A stretch of DNA of 64,000 bases, taken from Zhengitettix transpicula (taxonomy: Eukaryota > Arthropoda > Insecta > Orthoptera > Tetrigidae). Location of the stretch: contig JAYJMR010000060.1 of NCBI GenBank assembly GCA_037074705.1, forward strand, positions 62,001 through 126,000, written 5' to 3'. The notes under the pieces were generated by a model. That model worked only from the letters and a program-made list of their open reading frames with translations, made no database searches and was not told the origin of the DNA. The translations under genes were made by a program, and so were the position numbers. Positions 38,550-51,509 of the stretch are shown here, piece after piece; the stretch's first letter is position 1, and each line of letters opens with the position of its first letter.

Positions 38550-40783
38550 ATGGCTCTACTTCTAATCCTGAAAAAGAGAAATATTTCGAAAAGTTTTATT
38601 CGTATTAGAATTCTGATTTCATAATAAATTTACGCATTTTTATTACATTAAGACGAATTTATTGTGAAAACTTTAAGTATTATTGAACTTCTTACTGATG
38701 AATAACAAAATTATTTAGCGTATTGTTCTGTGTAAATTTATGTGATTCAAAATATATTGATATCTTGTACACTGTTAACATATCTAACAGATATCTCGCT
38801 AATAAAGTACAGATTCAGCATATAAATTGCGATTCGGCTATTTTTAACCTCTATGCTTAGAGTAGCGTCACAATTACGCATTACAACGCAAAACAGTAGA
38901 GATATCTAAAAAAAACTTTATTTTATTCTAAATTACATTTTAAACAAACATTCCGAGCGTTTTAGCCACATCATACAAATACTTTTTAAGAAAATGGCTC
39001 TACTTCTATTTCCGGTAAATAAAAATATTACGAAAAGTTTTATTCGTATCAGAATTCTGATAACATAAAAAATTTACTCAATTTCGCTACATTAGGACGA
39101 TTTTTTTAAGACAATTTAAAATATTTTTCAACGTCTAACTGATGAATAACAAAAATGTTTACCGTATTGTTCCGTGTAAATTTAAGTGATTATAAATATA
39201 TCGATATCTTGTACGTTGTTAAAATATCTAACTGATATCTCGCTAATACAGTACAGATTCTGCATATACATTGTAATTCGGCTTGTTGTAACCTCTATTC
39301 TTGGAGTATCGTCAGAATTACCCATTACATCGCAAAACAGTAGAGAAATATAAAAAAAACATACTTTATTTTATTCAAAATTACATTTGAAACGAACATT
39401 CCGAGCATTTTAGCCACATCATACAAATACTGTTTAAGAGAATGGCTCTACTTCTTTATCCTGAAAAAGAGAAATGTTTCGGAAAGTTTTATTCGTATTA
39501 GAATTCTGATTTCATAAAAAATTTACGCATTTCCATTACATTAGGACGAATTTTTTGTGAAAACTTTAAATATTTTTGAACTTCTTACTGATGAATAACA
39601 AAATTATTTAGCGTATTGTTCTGTGTAAATTGATGTGATTCAAAATATATTGATATCTTGTACACTGTTAACATATCTAACAGATATCTCGCTAATAAAG
39701 TACAGATTCAGCATATACATTACGATTCGGCTATTTGTAACCTCTATGCTTAGGGTAGCGTCACAATTACGCATTACATCGCAAACCAGTAGAGATTTCT
39801 AAAAAAAAAACTTTATTTTATTTAAAATTACATTTTAAACAAACATTCCGAGCGTTTTAGCCACATCATACAAATTCTTTTTAAGAAAATGGCTCTACTT
39901 CTATTTACGGTAAAGAAAAATATTCCGAAAAGTTTTATTCGTATCAGAATTCTGATTACATAAAAAATTTACTCAATTTCGCTACATTAGGACAATTTTT
40001 TTCAGACAATTTAAAATATTTTTCAACGTCTAACTGATGAATACCAAAAATGTTTACCGTATTGTTACGTGTAAATTTAAGTGATTATAAATATATCGAT
40101 ATGTTGTACACTGTTAAAATATCTAACAGATATCTCGCTAATAAAGTACAGATTCTGCATATAAATTGTGATTCGGCTATTTGTAACCTCTTAGCTTGGT
40201 GTATCGTCATAACTACGCATTGCATCGCAAACAAGTAGAGATATCTAAAAAAAACAGACTTTATTTTAATCAAAAATACATATTAAACAAACATTTCGAG
40301 CTTTTCAGCCACATCATACAAATACTTTTTAAGGAAATGGCTCTATTTCTGCTTCCGATAAAGAAAAATAATTCGAAAAGTTTTATTCGTATCAGAATTC
40401 TGATTTCATAACAAATTTAAACAGTTTCGCTACATTTGGACGATTTTTTTAAAAAATTTAAAATATTTTTCAACGTCTAACTGATGAGTAATAAAAATAT
40501 TTACCGTATTGTTCCGTGTAAATTTATGTGATTCAAAATATATCGATATCTTGTACACTGTTAAAATATCTAACTGATATCTCGATAATACAGTACAGAT
40601 TCTGCATATACATTGTGATTGGGCTTTTTGTAACCTTTATTTTTGCAGTATCGTCATAATTACGCATTACATCGCAAAACAGTAGAGAAATATAAAAAAA
40701 ACATACTTTATTTTATTCAAAATTACATTTGAAACAAACATTCCGAGCTTTTTAGCAACATCATACAAATACTTTTTAAGAAA
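38550..40783 (+). repeat. 5-mer HOR (2233 bp), copy 1
   Basis: Landmarks at 38550 Q, 38994 Pb, 39442 Qc, 39889 Pb and 40337 Pa. Marks are GCTATTTTTAACCTC and GCTTAGAGTAGCG in the tail of the Q, CTGATAACATAAAAAAT in the first Pb, TTGTACGTTGTTAAAAT in its tail, and GAGAATGG before the Qc. All recur 2232-2234 bp later. The Qc changes to a Q-type right part (GTAAATTGATGTGATTC) near 39625. Confidence 0.92.
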
Positions 40784-43015
40784 ATGGCTCTACTTCTAAT
40801 CCTGAAAAAGAGAAATATTTCGAAAAGTTTTATTCGTATTAGAATTCTGATTTCATAATAAATTTACGCATTTTTATTACATTAAGACGAATTTATTGTG
40901 AAAACTTTAAGTATTTTTGAACTTCTTACTGATGAATAACAAAATTATTTAGCGTATTGTTCTGTGTAAATTTATGTGATTCAAAATATATTGATATCTT
41001 GTACACTGTTAACATATCTAACAGATATCTCGCTAATAAAGTACAGATTCAGCATATAAATTGCGATTCGGCTATTTTTAACCTCTATGCTTAGAGTAGC
41101 GTCACAATTACGCATTACAACGCAAAACAGTAGAGATATCTAAAAAAACTTTATTTTATTCTAAATTACATTTTAAACAAACATTCCGAGCGTTTTAGCC
41201 ACATCATACAAATACTTTTTAAGAAAATGGCTCTACTTCTATTTCCGGTAAATAAAAATATTACGAAAAGTTTTATTCGTATCAGAATTCTGATAACATA
41301 AAAAATTTACTCAATTTCGCTACATTAGGACGATTTTTTTAAGACAATTTAAAATATTTTTCAACGTCTAACTGATGAATAACAAAAATGTTTACCGTAT
41401 TGTTCCGTGTAAATTTAAGTGATTATAAATATATCGATATCTTGTACGTTGTTAAAATATCTAACTGATATCTCGCTAATACAGTACAGATTCTGCATAT
41501 ACATTGTAATTCGGCTTGTTGTAACCTCTATTCTTGGAGTATCGTCAGAATTACCCATTACATCGCAAAACAGTAGAGAAATATAAAAAAAACATACTTT
41601 ATTTTATTCAAAATTACATTTGAAACGAACATTCCGAGCATTTTAGCCACATCATACAAATACTGTTTAAGAGAATTGCTCTACTTCTTTATCCTGAAAA
41701 AGAGAAATGTTTCGGAAAGTTTTATTCGTATTAGAATTCTGATTTCATAAAAAATTTACGCATTTCCATTACATTAGGACGAATTTTTTGTGAAAACTTT
41801 AAATATTTTTGAACTTCTTACTGATGAATAACAAAATTATTTAGCGTATTGTTCTGTGTAAATTTATGTGATTCAAAATATATTGATATCTGTACACTGT
41901 TAACATATCTAACAGATATCTCGCTAATAAAGTACAGATTCAGCATATACATTGCGATTCGGCTATTTGTAACCTCTATGCTTAGGGTAGCGTCACAATT
42001 ACGCATTACATCGCAAACCATTAGAGATTTCTAAAAAAAAAACTTTATTTTATTTAAAATTACATTTTAAACAAACATTCCGAGCGTTTTAGCCACATCA
42101 TACAAATTCTTTTTACGAAAAAAGCTCTACTTCTATTTACGGTAAAGAAAAATATTCCGAAAAGTTTTATTCGTATCAGAATTCTGATTACATAAAAAAT
42201 TTACTCAATTTCGCTACATTAGGACGATTTTTTTCAGACAATTTAAAATATTTTTCAACGTCTAACTGATGAATACCAAAAATGTTTACCGTATTGTTAC
42301 GTGTAAATTTAAGTGATTATAAATATATCGATATGTTGTACACTGTTAAAATATCTAACAGATATCTCGCTAATAAAGTACAGATTCTGCATATAAATTG
42401 TGATTCGGCTATTTGTAACCTCTTAGCTTGGTGTATCGTCATAACTACGCATTGCATCGCAAACAAGTAGAGATATCTAAAAAAAACAGACTTTATTTTA
42501 ATCAAAAATACATATTAAACAAACATTTCGAGCTTTTCAGCCACATCAAACAAATACTTTTTAAGGAAATGGCTCAATTTCTACTTCCGATAAAGAAAAA
42601 TATTTCGAAAAGTTTTATTCGTATCAGAATTCTGATTTCATAACAAATTTAAACAGTTTCGCTACATTTGGACGATTTTATTAAAAAATTTAAAATATTT
42701 TTCAACGTCTAACTGATGGGTAATAAAAATATTTACCGTATTGTTCCGTGTAAATTTATGTGATTAAAAATATATCGATATCTTGTACACTGTTAAAATA
42801 TCTAACTGATATCTCGATAATACAGTACAGATTCTGCATATACATTGTGATTGGGCTTTTTGTAACCTTTATTCTTGCAGTATCGTCATAATTACGCATT
42901 ACATCGCAAAACAGTAGAGAAATATAAAAAAAACATACTTTATTTTATTCAAAATTACATTTGAAACAAACATTCCGAGCTTTTTAGCAACATCATACAA
43001 ATACTTTTTAAGAAA
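40784..43015 (+). repeat. 5-mer HOR (2233 bp), copy 2
   Basis: Landmarks at 40784 Q, 41227 Pb, 41675 Qc, 42121 Pb and 42569 Pa. The first two monomers are almost identical to copy 1. The last three carry an unusual number of private changes: GAATTGCTCTAC, ATATCTGTACAC (one base lost), CCATTAGAG, TTTACGAAAAAAGCTC, CATCAAACAAAT, GGCTCAATTTC, GATTTTATTAAAA, GATGGGTAAT. The landmark itself is broken at 41675 and 42121. Confidence 0.92.
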
Positions 43016-44170
43016 ATGGCTCTACTTCTAATCCTGAAAAAGAGAAATATTTCGAAAAGTTTTATTCGTATTAGAATTCTGATTTCATAATAAATTTACG
43101 CATTTTTATTACATTAAGACGAATTTATTGTGAAAACTTTAAGTATTTTTGAACTTCTTACTGATGAATAACAAAATTATTTAGCGTATTGTTCTGTGTA
43201 AATTTATGTGATTCAAAATATATTGATATCTTGTACACTGTTAACATATCTAACAGATATCTCGCTAATAAAGTACAGATTCAGCATATAAATTGCGATT
43301 CGGCTATTTTTAACCTCTATGCTTAGAGTAGCGTCAGAATTACGCATTACAACGCAAAACAGTAGAGATATCTAAAAAAAACTTTATTTTATTCTAAATT
43401 ACATTTTAAACAAACATTCCGAGCGTTTTAGCCACATCATACAAATACTTTTTAAGAAAATGGCTCTACTTCTATTTCCGGTAAATAAAAATATTACGAA
43501 AAGTTTTATTCGTATCAGAATTCTGATAACATAAAAAATTTACTCAATTTCGCTACATTAGGACGATTTTTTTAAGACAATTTAAAATATTTTTCAACGT
43601 CTAACTGATGAATAACAAAAATGTTTACCGTATTGTTCCGTGTAAATTTAAGTGATTATAAATATATCGATATCTTGTACGTTGTTAAAATATCTAACTG
43701 ATATCTCGCTAATACAGTACAGATTCTGCATATACATTGTAATTCGGCTTGTTGTAACCTCTATTCTTGGAGTATCGTCAGAATTACCCATTACATCGCA
43801 AAACAGTAGAGAAATATAAAAAAAACATACTTTATTTTATTCAAAATTACATTTGAAACGAACATTCCGAGCATTTTAGCCACATCATACAAATACTGTT
43901 TAAGAGAATGGCTCTACTTCTTTATCCTGAAAAAGAGAAATGTTTCGGAAAGTTTTATTCGTATTAGAATTCTGATTTCATAAAAAATTTACGCATTTCC
44001 ATTACATTAGGACGAATTTTTTGTGAAAACTTTAAATATTTTTGAACTTCTTACTGATGAATAACAAAATTATTTAGCGTATTGTTCTGTGTAAATTTAT
44101 GTGATTCAAAATATATTGATATCTTGTACACTGTTAACATATCTAACAGATATCTCGCTAATAAAGTACA
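43016..44170 (+). repeat. 5-mer HOR, partial copy 3
   Basis: Landmarks at 43016 Q, 43460 Pb and 43908 Qc match the first three monomers of the 5-mer, with GCTATTTTTAACC, CTGATAACATAAAAAAT and TTGTACGTTG. In the right half of the Qc the sequence changes to AGATTGTGCATATAC and CTCTAGAGTTAGAG, the tail of the Qc at 22021, so the 5-mer order ends near 44170. Confidence 0.88.
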
Positions 44171-46140
44171 GATTGTGCATATACATTGCGATTCGGCTAT
44201 TTGTAACCTCTAGAGTTAGAGTATCGTCATAATTACGCTTTACATCGCAAAACTGTAGAGATAACTAAAAAAAAAACTTTATTTTATTCTAAATTACATT
44301 TTAAACGAACATTCCGAGCGTTTTAGCCACATCATACAAATACTTTTTAAGAAAATGGCTCTACTTCTATTTCCGGTAAAGAAAAATATTACGAAAAGTT
44401 TTATTCGTATCAGAATTCTGATTACATAAAAAATTTACTCAATTTCGCTACATTAGGACGATTTTTTTCAGACACTTTAAAATATTTTTAACGTCTAACT
44501 GATGAATAACAAAAATGTTTACCGTATTGTTCCGTGTAAATTTAAGTGATTATAAATATATCGATATCTTGTACACTGTTAAAATATTTAACTGTTATCA
44601 CGCTAATACAGTACAGATTCTGCATATACATTGTAATTCGGCTTGTTGTAACCTCTATTCTTGGAGTATCGTCACAATTACGCATTACATTGCAAAACAG
44701 TAGAGATATCTAAAAAAAACAAACTTTATTTTATTCTAAATTACATTTTAAACAAACATTCCGAGCGTATTAGCCACATCATACAAATACTTTTTAAGAA
44801 AATGGCTCTACTTCTATTTCCGGTAAAGAAAAATATTACGAAAAGTTTTATTCGTAAAAGGATTCTGATTAAATAAAAAATTTACTCAATTTCGCTACAT
44901 TAGGACGATTTTTTTTAGACAATTTAAAATATTTTTCAACGTCTAACTGATGAATAACAAAAATGTTTACCGTATTGTTCCGTGTAAATTTATGTGATTA
45001 TAAACATATCGATATCTTGTACGTTGTTAAAATATCTAACTGATATCTCGCTAATACAGTACAGATTCTGCATATACATTGTAATTCGGCTTGTTGTAAC
45101 CTCTATTCTTGGAGTATCGTCACAATTACGCATTACATTGCAAAACAGTAGAGATATCTAAAAAAAACAAACTTTATTTTATTCAAAATTACATTTGAAA
45201 CGAACATTCCGAGCATTTTAGCCACATCATACAAATACTGTTTAAGAAAATGGCTCTACTTCTTTATCCTGAAAAAGAGAAATGTTTCGGAAAGTTTTAT
45301 TCGTATCAGAATTCTGATTTCATAAAAAATTTACGCATTTTTATTACATTAAGACGAATTTATTCTGAAAACTTTAAGTATTTTTGAACTTCTTACTGAT
45401 GAATAACAAAATTATTTAGCGTATTGTTCTGTGTAAATTTATGTGATTCAAAATATATTGATATCTTGTACACTGTTAACATATCTAACAGATATGTCGC
45501 TAATAAAGTACAGATTCAGCATATACATTGCGATTCGGCTATTTGTAACCTCTATGCTTAGGGTAGCGTCACAATTACGCATTACAACGCAAAACAGTAG
45601 AGATATCTAAAAAAACTTTATTTTATTCTAAATTACATTTTAAACAAACATTCCGAGCGTTTTAGCCACATCATACAAATACTTTTTAAGAAAATGGCTC
45701 TACCTCTTCTTCCGGTAAATAAAAATATTACGAAAAGTTTTTTTCGTATCAGAATTCTGATTACATAAAAAATTTACTCAATTTCGCTACATTAGGACGA
45801 TTTTTTTGAGACATTTTAAAATATTTTTCAACGTCTAACTGATGAATAACCAAAATGTTTACCGTATTGTTCCGTGTAAATTTAAGTGATTCAAAATATA
45901 TCGATATCTTGTACACTGTTAAAATATCTAACTGATATCTCGCTAATACAGTACAGATTCTGCATATACATTGTAATTCGGCTTGTTGTAACCTCTATTC
46001 TTGGAGTATCGTCAGAATTACGCATTACATCGCAAAACAGTAGAGACATATAAATAAAACATACTTTATTTTATTCAAAATTACATTTGAAACAAACATT
46101 CCGAGCTTTTCAGCCACATCATACGAATACTTTTTAAAAA
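44171..46140 (+). repeat. Third occurrence of the Pb-Pb*-Qc block, then Pb
   Basis: Landmarks at 44355 Pb, 44802 Pb*, 45250 Qc and 45694 Pb. With the Qc at 43908 these repeat 22021-23362 at a distance of about 21888 bp, with AATATTTAACTGTTATCACG, GCGTATTAGCC and CGTAAAAGG. The last Pb is divergent (CTACCTCTTCTTCCGG, GTTTTTTTCG, TTTTGAGACATTTT). Its right half turns Pa-like (GATTCAAAATATATCG). The central lineage ends here, and the right-hand lineage begins near 46.0 kb. Confidence 0.82.
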
Positions 46141-48824
46141 ATGGCCCTACTTCTATTTCCGATAAAGAAAAATATTTCACAAAGTTTTATACGTATCTGA
46201 ATTCTGATTTCATAACAAATTTATACAGTTTCGCTACATTTGGACGATTTTTTTAAAAAATTAAAAATATTTTTCAACGTCTAATTGATGAGTTATAAAA
46301 ATATTTACCGTATTGTTCAGTGTAAATTTCTGTGATGCAAAATATATCGATATCTTGTACACTGTTAAAATATCTAACTGATATCTCGCTAATACGGTAC
46401 AGATTCTGCATATACATTGTGATTCGGCTTGTTGTAACCTCTATTCTTGGAGTATCGTCGGAATTACGCATTACATCGCAAGACAGTAGAGACATATAAA
46501 TAAAACATACTTTATTTTATTCAAAATTACATTTGAAACAAACATTCCGAGCTTCTTAGCCACATCATACAAATACTTTTTAAGAAAATGGCTCTAATTC
46601 TAATCCTGAAAAAGAGAAATATTTCGAAAAGTTTTATTCATATTGGAATTCTGATTTCATAAAAAAATTACGCATTTCCATTACATTTAAACGAATTTAT
46701 TGTGAAAACTTTAAATATTTTTGAACTTCTTACTGATGAATACCAAAATTATTTAGCGTATTGTTCTGTGTAAATTTATGTGATTCAAAATATATTGATA
46801 TCTTGTACACTGTTAACATATCTAACAGATATCTCGCAAATAAAGTACAGATTCTGCATATACATTGCGATTGGGCTATTTGTAACCTCTAGGGTTAGAG
46901 TATCGTCATAATTACGCTTTACATCGGAAAACTGTAGAGATATCTAAAAAAAAAAACTTTATTTTATTCTAAATTACATTTTAAACAAACATTCCGAGCG
47001 TTTTAGCCACATCATACAAATACTTTTTAAGAAAATGGCTCTACTTCAATTTCCGGTAAAGAAAAATATTACGAAAAGTTTTATTCGTATCAGAATTCTG
47101 ATTACATAAAAAATTTACTCAATTTCGCTACATTAGGACGATTTTTTTCAGACAATTTAAAATATTTTTCAACGTCTAACTAATGAATAACAAAAATGTT
47201 TACCGTATTGTTCCGTGTAAATTTAAGTGATTATAAATATATCGATATCTTGTACACTGTTAAAATATCTAACTGATATCTCGCTAATACAGTACAGATT
47301 CTGCATATACATTGTAATTCGGCTTGTTGTAACCTCTATTATTGGAGTATCGTCAGAATTACCCATTACATCGCAAAACAGTAGAGACATATAAAAAAAC
47401 ATACTTTATTTTATTCAAAATTACATTTGAAACGAACATTCCGAGCATTTTGGCCACATCATACAAATGCTGTTTAAGAAAATGGCTCTACTTCTTTATC
47501 CTGAAAAAGAGAAATGTTTCGGAAAGTTTTATTCGTATAAGAATTCTGATTTCATAAAAAATTTACGCATTTTCATTACATTAAGACGAATTTATTGTGA
47601 AAACTTTAAATATTTTTTAACTTCTTACTGATGAATAACAATATTATTTAGCGTATTGTTGTGTGTAAATTTATGTGATTCAAAATATATTGATATCTTG
47701 TACACTGTTAACATATCTAACAGATATCTCGCTAATAAAGTACAGATTCTGCAAATACATTGCGATTCGGCTATTTGTAACCTCTATGCTTAGGGTAGCG
47801 TCACAATTACGCATTACATTGCAAAACAGTAGAGATATCTAAAAAAACAAACTTTATTTTATTCTAAATTACATTTGAAACAAACATTCCGAGCGTATTA
47901 GCCACATCATACAAATACTTTTTAAGAAAATGGCTCTACTTCGATTTCCGGTAAAGAAAAATATTACGAAAAGTTTTATTCGTAAAAGGATTCTGATTAC
48001 ATAAAAAATTTACTGAATTTCGCTACATTAGGACGATTTTTTTCAGACAATTTAAAATATTTTTCAACGTCTAACTGATGAATAACAAAAATGTTTACCG
48101 TATTGTTCCGTGTAAATTTAAGTTATTATAAATATATTGATATCTTGTACTTTGTTAAAATATATAACAGTTATCTCGATAATACAGTACAGATTCTGCA
48201 TATACATTGTGATTCGGCTTGTTGTAACCTCTATTCTTGGAGTATCGTCAGAATTACCCATTACATCGCGAAACAGTAGAGACATATAAAAAAAACATAC
48301 TTTATTTTATTCAAAATTACATTTGAAACCAACATTCCGAGCATTTTAGCCACATTATACAAATACTGTTTAAGAAAATGGCTGTAATTCTAATCCTGAA
48401 AAAGAGAAATATTTCGAAAAGTTTTATTCATATTAGAATTCTGATTTCATAAAAAATTTACTCAATTTCGCTACATTAGGACGATTTTTTTCAGACAATT
48501 TAAAATATTTTTCAACGTCTAACTAATGAATAACAAAAATGTTTACCGTATTGTTCCGTGTAAATTTAAGTGATTATAAATATATCGATATCTTGTACAC
48601 TGTTAAAATATCTAACTGATATCTCGCTAATACAGTACAGATTCTGCATATACATTGTAATTCGGCTTGTTGTAACCTCTATTCTTAGAGTTTCGTCAGA
48701 ATTACGCATTACATCGCAAAACAGTAGAGACATATAAATAAAACCTACTTTATTTTATTCAAAATTACATTTTAAACAAACATTCCGAGCTTTTCAGCCA
48801 CATCATACGAATACTTTTTAAAAA
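46141..48824 (+). repeat. 6-mer HOR (2684 bp), copy 1
   Basis: Landmarks at 46141 Pa, 46588 Q, 47035 Pb, 47482 Qc, 47930 Pb* and 48378 Q/Pb hybrid. All recur exactly 2684 bp later. The Pa is marked by ATGGCCCTAC, TTTCACAAAGTTTT, GAGTTATAAAAATATT and GTGATGCAAAAT. The Q is marked by TTCATATTGGAATTC and CATAAAAAAATTACGC, the Qc by AACAATATTATT and TTGTTGTGTG, and the Pb by CTAACTAATGAATAAC. Confidence 0.95.
48378..48824 (+). repeat. Hybrid monomer, Q left part and Pb right part
   Basis: The monomer starts as Q (CTAATCCTGAAAAAGAG, TTCATATTAGAATTCTG). Within the shared ATTTCATAAAAAATTTAC near 48457 it becomes Pb (TCAATTTCGCTACATTAGG). It thereby regains the TTCG box and the Pb second half. An identical hybrid stands at 51062-51509, where it closes the second 6-mer copy, so the exchange came before the 6-mer duplication. 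Confidence 0.82.
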
Positions 48825-51509
48825 ATGGCCCTACTTCTATTTCCGATAAAGAAAAATATTTCACAAAGTTTTATACGTATCTGAATTCTGATTTCATAAC
48901 AAATTTATACAGTTTCGCTACATTTGGACGATTTTTTTAAAAAATTAAAAATATTTTTCAACGTCTAATTGATGAGTTATAAAAATATTTACCGTATTGT
49001 TCAGTGTAAATTTCTGTGATGCAAAATATATCGATATCTTGTACACTGTTAAAATATCTAACTGATATCTCGCTAATACGGTACAGATTCTGCATATACA
49101 TTGTGATTCGGCTTGTTGTAACCTCTATTCTTGGAGTATCGTCGGAATTACGCATTACATCGCAAGACAGTAGAGACATATAAATAAAACATACTTTATT
49201 TTATTCAAAATTACATTTGAAACAAACATTCCGAGCTTCTTAGCCACATCATACAAATACTTTTTAAGAAAATGGCTCTAATTCTAATCCTGAAAAAGAG
49301 AAATATTTCGAAAAGTTTTATTCATATTAGAATTCTGATTTCATAAAAAAATTACGCATTTCCATTACATTTAAACGAATTTATTGTGAAAACTTTAAAT
49401 ATTTTTGAACTTCTTACTGATGAATACCAAAATTATTTAGCGTATTGTTCTGTGTAAATTTATGTGATTCAAAATATATTGATATCTTGTACACTGTTAA
49501 CATATCTAACAGATATCTCGCAAATAAAGTACAGATTCTGCATATACATTGCGATTGGGCTATTTGTAACCTCTAGGGTTAGAGTATCGTCATAATTACG
49601 CTTTACATCGGAAAACTGTAGAGATATCTAAAAAAAAAAACTTTATTTTATTCTATATTACATTTTAAACAAACATTCCGAGCGTTTTAGCCACATCATA
49701 CAAATACTTTTTAAGAAAATGGCTCTACTTCAATTTCCGGTAAAGAAAAATATTACGAAAAGTTTTATTCGTATCAGAATTCTGATTACATAAAAAATTT
49801 ACTCAATTTCGCTACATTAGGACGATTTTTTTCAGACAATTTAAAATATTTTTCAACGTCTAACTAATGAATAACAAAAATGTTTACCGTATTGTTCCGT
49901 GTAAATTTAAGTGATTATAAATATATCGATATCTTGTACACTGTTAAAATATCTAACTGATATCTCGCTAATACAGTACAGATTCTGCATATACATTGTA
50001 ATTCGGCTTGTTGTAACCTCTATTATTGGAGTATCGTCAGAATTACCCATTACATCGCAAAACAGTAGAGACATATAAAAAAACATACTTTATTTTATTC
50101 AAAATTACATTTGAAACGAACATTCCGAGCATTTTAGCCACATCATACAAATGCTGTTTAAGAAAATGGCTCTACTTCTTTATCCTGAAAAAGAGAAATG
50201 TTTCGGAAAGTTTTATTCGTATAAGAATTCTGATTTCATAAAAAATTTACGCATTTTCATTACATTAAGACGAATTTATTGTGAAAACTTTAAATATTTT
50301 TTAACTTCTTACTGATGAATAACAATATTATTTAGCGTATTGTTGTGTGTAAATTTATGTGATTCAAAATATATTGATATCTTGTACACTGTTAACATAT
50401 CTAACAGATATCTCGCTAATAAAGTACAGATTCTGCAAATACATTGCGATTCGGCTATTTGTAACCTCTATGCTTAGGGTAGCGTCACAATTACGCATTA
50501 CATTGCAAAACAGTAGAGATATCTAAAAAAACAAACTTTATTTTATTCTAAATTACATTTGAAACAAACATTCCGAGCGTATTAGCCACATCATACAAAT
50601 ACTTTTTAAGAAAATGGCTCTACTTCGATTTCCGGTAAAGAAAAATATTACGAAAAGTTTTATTCGTAAAAGGATTCTGATTACATAAAAAATTTACTGA
50701 ATTTCGCTACATTAGGACGATTTTTTTCAGACAATTTAAAATATTTTTCAACGTCTAACTGATGAATAACAAAAATGTTTACCGTATTGTTCCGTGTAAA
50801 TTTAAGTTATTATAAATATATCGATATCTTGTACTTTGTTAAAATATATAACAGTTATCTCGATAATACAGTACAGATTCTGCATATACATTGTGATTCG
50901 GCTTGTTGTAACCTCTATTCTTGGAGTATCGTCAGAATTACCCATTACATCGCGAAACAGTAGAGACATATAAAAAAAACATACTTTATTTTATTCAAAA
51001 TTACATTTGAAACCAACATTCCGAGCATTTTAGCCACATTATACAAATACTGTTTAAGAAAATGGCTCTAATTCTAATCCTGAAAAAGAGAAATATTTCG
51101 AAAAGTTTTATTCATATTAGAATTCTGATTTCATAAAAAATTTACTCAATTTCGCTACATTTGGACGATTTTTTTCAGACAATTTAAAATATTTTTCAAC
51201 GTCTAACTAATGAATAACAAAAATGTTTACCGTATTGTTCCGTGTAAATTTAAGTGATTATAAATATATCGATATCTTGTACACTGTTAAAATATCTAAC
51301 TGATATCTCGCTAATACAGTACAGATTCTGCATATACATTGTAATTCGGCTTGTTGTAACCTCTATTCTTAGAGTTTCGTCAGAATTACGCATTACATCG
51401 CAAAACAGTAGAGACATATAAATAAAACCTACTTTATTTTATTCAAAATTACATTTTAAACGAACATTCCGAGCTTTTCAGCCACATCATACGAATACTT
51501 TTTACGAAA
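48825..51509 (+). repeat. 6-mer HOR (2684 bp), copy 2
   Basis: Landmarks at 48825 Pa, 49272 Q, 49719 Pb, 50166 Qc, 50614 Pb* and 51062 Q/Pb hybrid. Comparing with copy 1 by eye I noted only about six substitutions in 2.68 kb: TTAGAATTC for TTGGAATTC, CTATATTAC for CTAAATTAC, TTTTAGCCAC for TTTTGGCCAC, TATATCGATATC for TATATTGATATC, GGCTCTAATTC for GGCTGTAATTC, and ACATTTGG for ACATTAGG. It is among the youngest-looking duplications in the window. Confidence 0.95.
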
